Assembly (NCBI RefSeq): GCF_025602895.1
Contig: NW_026516296.1
Span: 1-64,000, forward strand
Reading direction: 5' to 3'
Origin: Polychytrium aggregatum
Taxonomy: Eukaryota; Chytridiomycota; Chytridiomycetes; Polychytriales
Length of the DNA stretch: 64,000 nucleotides
Of the stretch, positions 57,121 through 64,000 are shown one piece after another (position 1 is the first letter of the stretch; the number at the start of each line of letters is the position of its first letter). The notes beneath the pieces are model-generated. The model had not been told where the DNA came from and did no database searches. It saw nothing but the letters and a program-made list of their open reading frames with translations. The translations under genes and the position numbers were made by a program.

Positions 57121-57389
57121 CGCCGCTCACGTGTCTCGAGTCGTTCGCGACATGGCACACACACACGCCGACGCCACGTGATCCACCGCATTCCAGCCAA
57201 CCAATCGCAGGCGCCGCCATGAGTCGGCCGGGTCCCGTGGGCGCATGTGACTGTGTGAGACGCATTTTTTTCGGCCCTCAGTGTTGGCGATCGGCAAAAG
57301 CGCAAAACGATTCCCAGCCCCGAGCGCGAAGAGCCTGCGAGCGATCCCCGTCGTCTGGCCACGAGCTGACTCTGCACTTCCACAGCACC

Positions 57390-59137
57390 ATGTCTCTCCT
57401 GGCGTCTGTCCGAGCCATTGCATCGAACCTGGGAAGCTTCAAGACGGTATGCGGAGTGCCTCCCCGAGACTCACTGCGGCCCAGAGTGCGAGCCGTCAAC
57501 CGACGAGAAACGTGGCATATATGAGCGCATGGGACGGTGCGGCATAATCGGGCAGGCCTCATTGGACAAGATCGTGGATGAGAGTGTCGCCGGCGGATCA
57601 GCAGTGGCGAAGCGATTGACGGCTGGGCGACGCTAACCGGCTATCCATCATGGGCGTGTCTCACCGCCGACGACTGGCCACTTGATTCCTCGATCAATCA
57701 ACAACCGAACATCAGGCTTTCCAGTCACGGATCTACTCGTCTGTCTCGGCTGCCGGACACAGCACCCTCTATGCTGGCGAATATGAGTTCAAGTCGGCCT
57801 CGGGATCGGATGTGCCGATTCATCTGTATCCGCTGACACCTGTTGTGAAGCTGCAAGACGACTCCAAGATTCCCTTTGATCAAGTGCCGCAGTTCACCGA
57901 TCGTGAAAGTAATTACATCCCCGCACCACTCGTGGCAGCATCTCGTGTGTTGGAGTGTCCGCATCCAATGGCTTCACGAAACATCGAATATGCCGGGTGG
58001 CGACAGAGGCGCCTGTACCGACGAGAAATGTGCTCGTCGAAGGAGATACTGACGACTCGACCCTCACCCTGCATCCTCGATCGGTGACCGTTCTCGTGGT
58101 GTGCCCAACTTGATCGCCCCGGAACCCATGCGTCCTCGGCGTCAACTCAACGGGACCACCCGGTCATATCAACGCGGCGACAAACCACCCGGCAACAACC
58201 TGTCTAGACGAGTGGTGGAAAGCGAAATATGTGCACGCCTGGCTGCGATCGTTCTCGACAGGCGAGTACGCGGGATTGGTGGAGCTCGACCGATCCGTCT
58301 TTGGCTCCACTGTCCGTCAGGACCTGCTTCGTCGGGGACTTCGATACGAAGAGGCATGGATGAAGCAGGGAACGGAGAGCACCAAGGCCCTCGGCCAGGT
58401 CCGTGGCACAACGAAGAAGGCATATGCACAAAAGGGCCGCGGCAAGGCGAGAGTTGGCACTCTGCGAGCCCCGCAGTTCCGAGGAGGTGAGTGTGGACAC
58501 GTCTGCAGGATTGACCGGCTGCCCCGAGGAGCGTGGCTCTGCAAGAGACTCAGATCGAAGGGCCGATGTAGCCAGTTGGCAGAGCGGCCCGGCTGAACGG
58601 CTTGGCAGAGCGGCCTGCCGAATGGCTTGGCAGGTCGAGCATCGATTGCCGCTCGCATGGGGCTGTCTTCTGACCCTATCCTGGCAACTTTGCACACAAT
58701 CGCCATAAGGCTACAATGTCCACGGTCCCCGCCCGCACCTGAAAACTCACGACATCAACCGCAAGGTTTACGATGCATGCATCCGAACGGGCCTGTCCAC
58801 CAAGTTTGCACAGGACCAGATCACCATCGTCGACAGCCTGGCGCTTGCCGAGGAGGGCAAGGAGGAGCTGCGACAGCGCCTGGAGAACCTGAATATGATG
58901 GGCAAGCGCTGCTACGTTCTGTACGGCAGCGAAGATCCCACCGAGATCCAGAACTTGATCTCGGTCGCAGACTCGTTCGAGCGACTGCGTCGAAGCGAAG
59001 AGCTGCCCCATGGCGAGCGGCCCGTCGTCGTGGCATGGGCCCGCAATGTCAGTCTGACCCCCATGATGGACTTTGAGCATCTGATAATCGACAAGGCTGC
59101 CGTCGAAGTTCTCGAGGAAATGTACCGAGTCGACTAG
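57390..59137 (+). CDS. MRPL4: Mitochondrial large-subunit ribosomal protein uL4m
   Basis: Structural protein near the exit tunnel of the mitochondrial ribosome. Four exons: 57390-57446, 57725-57908, 58208-58486, 58710-59137. Total 948 nt, 315 aa. The N-terminus (MSLLASVRAIASNLGSFKT) is a typical mitochondrial presequence. Family landmarks: LDRSVFGSTVRQDLLRRGL, the basic tunnel loop GTTKKAYAQKGRGKARVG with APQFRGGG, then HGPRPH and the C-terminal QITIVDSL. The last part (NVSLTPMMDFEHLIIDKAAV) matches the uL4 core end. The third intron contains an imperfect internal repeat of cttggcagagcggc. Confidence 0.88.
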
Positions 59138-59496
59138 GTTGTCGAGCCGGCTGAGGGATCCTGGAAACAACGGCCGAGTCTCGCAGCGATGAGCGACGCA
59201 TGTAAAACAGGAGCCGCCCTGGTGGTGCGGTGCAAATACATTCACATCAAACACCGAATCGCTCGATGTGAGACGTCCATGACTGCGTCCCTCTGCCAAG
59301 GGATTGACACGGCACGGATTCGTGGGTGCTTGCCAGAGAGCAGCGATATCCACGATCAACTGGGATGGGGCAGCCGGGCCGCTGGCAAACAAACGCTTCT
59401 TTTCTCGATCGGACGAAAGGGTGCAATCCGCTCGGGCTCTCGCTGACATCGCCCAGGGCCAATAACGCACCGTTCAAAATACCGAGCTCCGATGCC
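59138..59496. other. Spacer
   Basis: 359 bp between uL4m and the GNAT gene on the same strand. No gene or RNA recognised. Confidence 0.55.
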
Positions 59497-60275
59497 ATGG
59501 CTTGCAAGTTGCAAGGACCAAGACTCACTTGCCAGACGCCGCCGTCGTCGTCGACAGCGATCATCGCCGATATCCAAAAGCGAGACGATGCGATGATTCA
59601 GATCATGAGCGATCCGCTCACAATGCAGCATCTGCCGTTCCTGAGCAAGTGGACCCAGGAAACGATGGCGGCACGACGAGAGGGACAGCTGGAAGGTAAG
59701 GGCGTTGATTTGAGGAGTTCAGCGCGAGTGTCGTCGATCAGGGAGCAGCAGATCGAGGATGCTGTGGATACGGCCCGTTACGATATTGTCATGCAATGCT
59801 GACGACACTTGGCGGATACGCATGCCCAGGGAGTCTCCGCGGTGAGCAGCTGCCATTCGACGTCTACGAGGGCACCCGGCTGATCGGAACGGCTGGATTC
59901 AGGTCGCTGGAGAATGTCGAGCAAGACGATCCCAACACCAAGCTGCTGGTTGGCGAGTTTGGCATGATCCTGAACCACTCGCATTGGGGACAGGGATACG
60001 GCACCGAGGCCCACTTCCTGGTGCTGGAGTATGGCTTTGCAGAGCTCAAGGTCGACTCTGTGTTTTTCCAAACGGCCGATGCCAATTCGGCGATGAAGGG
60101 GTTCTTTGAGAAAGTCTTTGGAACCAACAAGACAGAGACCCATCGCGAATGGGCTGCGTTCTACGACGGAGATGTTTGTCGGTACGATCTGACCCGGGAG
60201 CAATGGTATGGGTCCGTTCGGGAGAGGACACTGCGTCGCCTCGAGCAGGCAGCTGCAGCCAATATGCAGCAATAG
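59497..60275 (+). CDS. GNAT-family N-acetyltransferase
   Basis: Exons 59497-59695 and 59830-60275, phase 1 (GTAAGG donor, CCCAG acceptor), 214 aa. RimJ/RimL-like layout: LTCQTPPSSSTAIIADI start strand, IQIMSDPLTMQHLPFLSKW early helix, LIGTAGF central strand and the acetyl-CoA-binding motif A in LNHSHWGQGYGTEAHFLVL (Q-G-Y-G pattern), followed by VFFQTADANSAMKGFFEKVF where the conserved Asn pairs with a helix. Substrate unknown; ribosomal-protein, small-molecule or aminoglycoside-type substrates cannot be separated by sequence alone. Confidence 0.87.
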
Positions 60276-60586
60276 TCAGCAATAGCCAGCAATAGCCAGC
60301 AATGGTCAGCAACGAAGCAGAATACAGTTGCAGATGCATCCAAGCCAAACAGCAGCGACGGACGATGGGCGATGGACGATCCAGGACGGAGCGGGCACAG
60401 CGAGCGATCATCGGGCTGCTGCCGGCTCGGTTGGTGTGAAGGCAGTCGCAAGGGCGAGAGGTGTGATGTGATGATCAACCGATGGACCACACAGCGAGTT
60501 ATTGACGAAGCAGGGTCGTCAACGAAGCAACCGAGACTGCAGCGATGCCATTGTACCATCATCCAGGATCCAGGATCCAGGACCCA

Positions 60587-60695
60587 GCATTCTCTGTTCC
60601 ACACCTAGCATTCTCCACTCCACACCTAGCATTCTCCACTCCACTCCCAGCATCCAGATCCAGATCCAGATCCACACCCAGCATCCAGATCCAGC
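60587..60695. repeat. Compound tandem repeat (ccacacctagcattctccact; ccagat)
   Basis: Three units near 21 bp followed by at least four 6-bp ccagat units. Confidence 0.9.
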
Positions 60696-61054
60696 ATTCC
60701 CCATGCCACTGATGCGACGCCATCGCCGTCGCTCGCTGGCCAAGCACCACCCCACTCCAGATCGGCATCATTGTTTCCAATCGACCAGAGATGGACGGAT
60801 TGATTGCCTGGTGCCAAGAGACAAACGGCCGAGATCCGACATTGACGGATATCGATGGACATTGGAATGCCGCGACATGGATGAACATTAATGCAGCCAC
60901 TCGATCCAATCACACCGCACCGATTGAACACCACCCACGTCTGAACAGAGAACACCGGTCCAGCAGACACCTGCAGTTCGCAGACAGCACCAGTCCAGTC
61001 CATCCATCCGATACCGAACGGCCACCAGCCAAACAGAGATCAATTGATATCAAT

Positions 61055-61087
61055 TGGACAGCAAGGGAGTTGAACCCTCGGCTGTCC
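61055..61087 (-). other. tRNA-like acceptor/T-arm hairpin
   Basis: On the minus strand a perfect 7-bp stem (GGACAGC with GCTGTCC) directly encloses a 5-bp stem (GAGGG with CCCTT, one G-U pair) and a seven-base loop TTCAACT, with A in the discriminator position. That is the acceptor plus T-arm of a tRNA with a perfect B-box, but no D-arm or anticodon arm lies between the strands and no A-box was found upstream. Confidence 0.7.
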
Positions 61088-61403
61088 GGAATGGGTTGTG
61101 TGTCCTCACTGACCGTCCTCCCTTGCGGAAGTCCTGTCCTGTGCAGGTCATCACGGGTTTCCAAAAAGTGGGCCACTGCTCTTGGTGACTCTCCGACACG
61201 GGATTTTTTAGTAAAAGGCGAAAAAATCGTGCGAATGCGAGAAAGTCGAGCAGGATGCCGGTGCAAAGACTTGCCGCCCGCCCGCCCTTTTATACCGCTG
61301 TGCCGCCACCCGTTCCGTGTCCCCCGTTCCGTGTCCGATCACCGCGTGGCTTGTGCGCAGCATCGGTGGCTGGCGCCGTCGATTGGCTGGCCACGTGTCG
61401 TCT

Positions 61404-61508
61404 CACACACACACACACATCCACACACACACACACACATCCACACATCCACACATTCACACATCCACACATTCACACATTCACACATTCACACATTCAC
61501 ACATTCAC
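61404..61508. repeat. CA-rich microsatellite (cacacat/cacattca)
   Basis: Starts as (CA)n and passes into 10-bp cacattcaca units. Confidence 0.95.
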
Positions 61509-61724
61509 ACCTGACAATCACTCCGATACTACCCCGGTATCAGCTCAGTATCATCCCAGTATCATCCCGCAATATCAAACCTAGCATCCAAGATATACTG
61601 CAGCCACTCCTCACATGCTCGCCATCGTCAGCATGTCCAACTTGCTCGACATCGTCCTCCACGACTTGCACTGCCTGTTGGTGGACGATCGACAGGATCC
61701 ATTCCATGTCTTGGCCAGATCAGC

Positions 61725-61788
61725 CATCACCACCGCCACCACCACCATCACCACCACCATCACCACCACCACCACCACCACCACCATC
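61725..61788. repeat. (CCA/CCAT)n microsatellite
   Basis: Trinucleotide repeat with periodic CAT interruptions, about 270 bp upstream of the glutaredoxin-like start codon. Confidence 0.95.
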
Positions 61789-62058
61789 TCGCCGTCGCTC
61801 GCGCTCGACCGGCATGCACTCGTGGCCAATTGATCGCCGTCTCTATTTTTGCACGACCCCGGCGACTGGCATCGGCCACTGAGCGCTGGCCTGGCCGCGA
61901 TTGGCTTGTCTCTCATCCTGTCGTTCCATCGGATCTTGCTTGAGTTTGCCGCCTCTCATCTGGATCAGATCAAGCCTCGCTCCACCTCAACCAATTGCCT
62001 CGTTGCCGAGCTTGCAAAGGCTGTTCTCTCGCAGCATCCTGCTCCGCCCGCCCCGGCC

Positions 62059-62412
62059 ATGATCCAAACCCTTCGAAGCCTCCGTCCCTTCTCGCCTCTC
62101 TCCCGAGCGGCCTCGCCCCGCTTCTTCACCACAGCCTCCTCGGCCTCTCCACGGCCCTCGATCCCGGTGGTGACGCTCTATACCCGGCAGTACTGCGGTC
62201 TCTGCGAGGAAGCCCTCGAGGCCATACAGCGCGTTCAGAAAAAGATCGACTTTGATTACGTCCTCGTCGACATCGACAAGCGAGAGAACAAAGAATGGCT
62301 CCGGGTGTACATGTACGATGTCCCGGTGCTGCACGTCAATGGCGAGCCCTTTATGATGCATGCCGTCGATGAGGCGCTCTTGGAACAAGAAATCATTAGT
62401 GTGTCAAAGTGA
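62059..62412 (+). CDS. Glutaredoxin-like (DUF836/C5orf63-type) mitochondrial protein
   Basis: Single exon, 117 aa. The first about 35 residues (many Ser, Arg, Phe, Ala; no acids) look like a mitochondrial presequence. The thioredoxin fold follows: VVTLYTRQYCGLCEEALEAI with redox motif C-G-L-C, then FDYVLVDIDKRENKEW, the cis-Pro strand YDVPVLHVNGEPFM and a final helix. Short length fits the YDR286C/C5orf63 group. The upstream frame is open before the ATG, but ATG 62059 is the first that gives a presequence. Direct function in this group is not established. Confidence 0.86.
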   Translation: MIQTLRSLRPFSPLSRAASPRFFTTASSASPRPSIPVVTLYTRQYCGLCEEALEAIQRVQKKIDFDYVLVDIDKRENKEWLRVYMYDVPVLHVNGEPFMMHAVDEALLEQEIISVSK

Positions 62413-63080
62413 ACCCTGGCGGTCTCGGGAGGGCGATCGATTGGGCAATCACCAATTCCTCGATGAGCGAGAACGTCTCAATCCGGCCTTCGGATATTCA
62501 CTCGCCCTCCCCCCCGATCCAGCGTTTGAATGTCCTCGAACTCGACCGAATAAAGTCTCTGCCTCCGGCCCATACACCAACTTTGCCACAACAGCGCAGT
62601 CTCGCAGTCTCGCTTCGGCACCAACGGCCCTGGGCAGCACCAAACGCGGCACAGCCAATTTGCCATTCGGCGCCCCTAACACGCCCTGGGGTTTCTGCAA
62701 TGCCGACTGTGTTGGTGAGTCTCTGTATTCAATACAAACGCGGAGTGCGTCGAATGCAAGTCTGCGGACATCCGAAAGAAGGAAAGAAGGTAGGGTGGTG
62801 CAAGACATTGAGATGGCGAATCACGGAAACGAAAGGAGGGAAATCAAAGCAAAGGGACAAGCATTTATTCGTGGTGTATTTGGAGTGCGTGGCATCAGGC
62901 GGCTCTTTTCCAGCACGAGGCTGACGAGCCAGCCCAGGAGGTTGTGTTGGTTTTGGTTTTGGTTCTGGTTCTGGTTCTGGTGTTGGCTTTGGTGTGGGTC
63001 GGATCGGTATTGGTTGATATGACTGGGTGGTCGTCAGAGGCCTGTGGTGGCGCACCGACGCCTTCAATGACGCCCATCTT
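62413..63080. other. Convergent spacer
   Basis: Between the stops of the glutaredoxin-like and Rab7 genes. A ggttttggttctggttctgg-type run lies near 62940-62995. No gene supported. Confidence 0.6.
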
Positions 63081-64000
63081 CTAGCAGCTGCAGCCCGATT
63101 CTTTGACGGCAGAAGAGTCTCTGTCGATTCGGATGGGATCCGGGAAGTCGCTGTACCTGCAGTATGAGCCTAAGCGTTAGGGTCAAACTCTGAAAGCGGA
63201 TAGCGGGATGGCGACTCCAGTTGGGTGCAATGATGGGGAAGGAGCACATCAGATACTGGGCCACTTCAAGCCCAAGGGCCGACTTACAACTCGACGTCGG
63301 TCTCCTGCTGCAAGGCGTTTCGGGCAGCAGTGAGGAAGGCCTGCTCGACATTGAGAGCCTCCTTGGCACTGGTCTCGAAGTACTAGAGTGTCGGACGGCA
63401 TGAGCGATGAAGCACTATGGGTCAGCATGGTAGCGTAAAGCCTGAGAGCACGTTCGTGAGTGTTGAAGGGAATGGAGACAGACCCTGATCGAAAACAACG
63501 ACGCTTACCGGGATGTTGCGCTTGAACTGACACCATGCAGCGGCCTTCTTGTAGGTGACCTGCAGTCCGAGAACATGCGCGGGCGATCAGTTGCCGAGAG
63601 AGAGGGGAGGGGCAGTAACAAGGACGATTGCGCATGAAAATGCCGTCACTAGCGACGGCTAAGGACTAGCGATATCGTTGGCTGCAAGGATAGGGACAGG
63701 GCAGATGTGGCAACGTGGCTTACCTGGCGTTTGGCTTCTTCAAGATCGATCTTGTTTCCGAGCACGACGAAGGGGAAGTTCTCAGGGTCTCGAGGGCTGG
63801 CTTGGAGCAAGAACTCGGATCGCCAAGACTCCAGGTTTTCGAAACTCTTGTGGTTGTTGACGTCGTGGACGAGAATGCAGCAGTCGGCGCCGCGATAGAA
63901 GGCTACACCCAAGCTCTGGAATCGCTCCTGGCCGGCGGTATCCCAAATCTACACAGCATTGCCAGCGACGAATCGAAGGGGTGAGTGAGCTGCATCGGGG
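63081..64000 (-). CDS. YPT7: Rab7/Ypt7-like small GTPase, 3' part
   Basis: Late endosome/vacuole Rab GTPase. Exons in the window: 63948-63724, 63559-63509, 63382-63288, 63156-63081, all phases consistent. Sequence starts at switch II ([20 protein letters not shown]), then the Rab7-typical [18 protein letters not shown], the guanine motif [13 protein letters not shown], the SAK motif [14 protein letters not shown], and the prenylation end SGCSC. The exons for the P-loop and switch I must lie beyond position 64000. The segment 63949-64000 is the end of the preceding intron. Confidence 0.95.

Larger units (their letters stand above)
56658..57389. promoter_or_regulatory. Divergent spacer with two short tandem repeats
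   Basis: 732 bp between start codons at 56657 (minus) and 57390 (plus). Contains a 12-bp repeat (cagtcgccatct, 57019-57073) and an 11-bp repeat (agagcacaatc, 57083-57120). These lie about 270-370 bp upstream of the uL4m start. Confidence 0.6.
60276..62058. other. Repeat-rich spacer
   Basis: 1.8 kb with no supported coding gene. Contains gccagcaata repeats directly after the GNAT stop, the 60587-60695 repeat, a tRNA-like hairpin (61055-61087), a CA-rich block and a (CCA)n block. Long open frames across it are low complexity. Confidence 0.6.

Noticed and set aside
58560-58640. tRNA A-box-like tagccagttggcagagc in intron 3 of uL4m
   Set aside because: The D-stem does not pair well, no proper B-box follows and no acceptor stem closes. 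It is part of an internal cttggcagagcggc repeat.
60791-61882. 363-codon plus-strand frame
   Set aside because: Contains the CA microsatellite and (CCA)n, translating to His/Thr and Pro runs. No domain.

Overview
This 64 kb window is nuclear DNA from a flagellated, early-diverging (chytrid-like) fungus. The reasons are: genes broken by many short GT-AG introns (mostly 45-450 nt), GC-rich coding regions, eukaryotic tRNAs, fungal polarity and trafficking genes (AIP3/Bud6-like, F-BAR-RhoGAP, Rab7/Ypt7-like), and a DNAAF6/PIH1D3-type axonemal dynein assembly factor, which a fungus without a motile cilium should not need. The exact genus cannot be read from the sequence. All gene models were built by hand from frame continuity, splice-site consensus and intron phase. 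Most close exactly (total coding length divisible by three, ending in a stop).

Layout. 0-14 kb: a membrane-anchored GH26-like hydrolase with broken frame, tandem-repeat spacer, a CPSF6/CFIm68-like RRM gene, an unrecognised acidic low-complexity protein, and two membrane proteins in head-to-head orientation. 14.5-15.5 kb: a 689-bp block with tRNA-Ser(CGA), next to a tRNA-Arg(CCG). The same block is present in inverted orientation at 31.4-32.1 kb. 16-27 kb: an F-box/leucine-rich-repeat gene and two tandem F-BAR-RhoGAP genes with identical 13-exon architecture. 28-31.4 kb: an Irc3-like DEAH helicase gene whose DE residues appear to lie on a 5-nt micro-exon. 32-36 kb: a leishmanolysin-family (M8) surface metallopeptidase in 12 exons. 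37-45.8 kb: PLAC8-type protein, a coiled-coil protein with a GC-AG intron, triosephosphate isomerase and DNAAF6. 47-53 kb: a duplicated FkbM-methyltransferase-type gene and an AIP3/Bud6-like gene. 53.7-60.3 kb: a pseudokinase-LRR fusion, mitochondrial ribosomal protein uL4m and a GNAT acetyltransferase. 60-64 kb: repeat-rich spacer with a tRNA-like hairpin, a glutaredoxin-like mitochondrial protein and the 3' part of a Rab7 gene that runs off the right edge.

There are no operons. Neighbours share divergent or tandem promoters only. Loose functional themes are GTPase and cytoskeleton control (RhoGAPs, Bud6, Rab7), mitochondrial maintenance and translation (Irc3, uL4m, glutaredoxin-like) and cell-surface or secreted hydrolases (GH26, M8). 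No CRISPR array, rRNA, complete transposon or viral insertion was seen.
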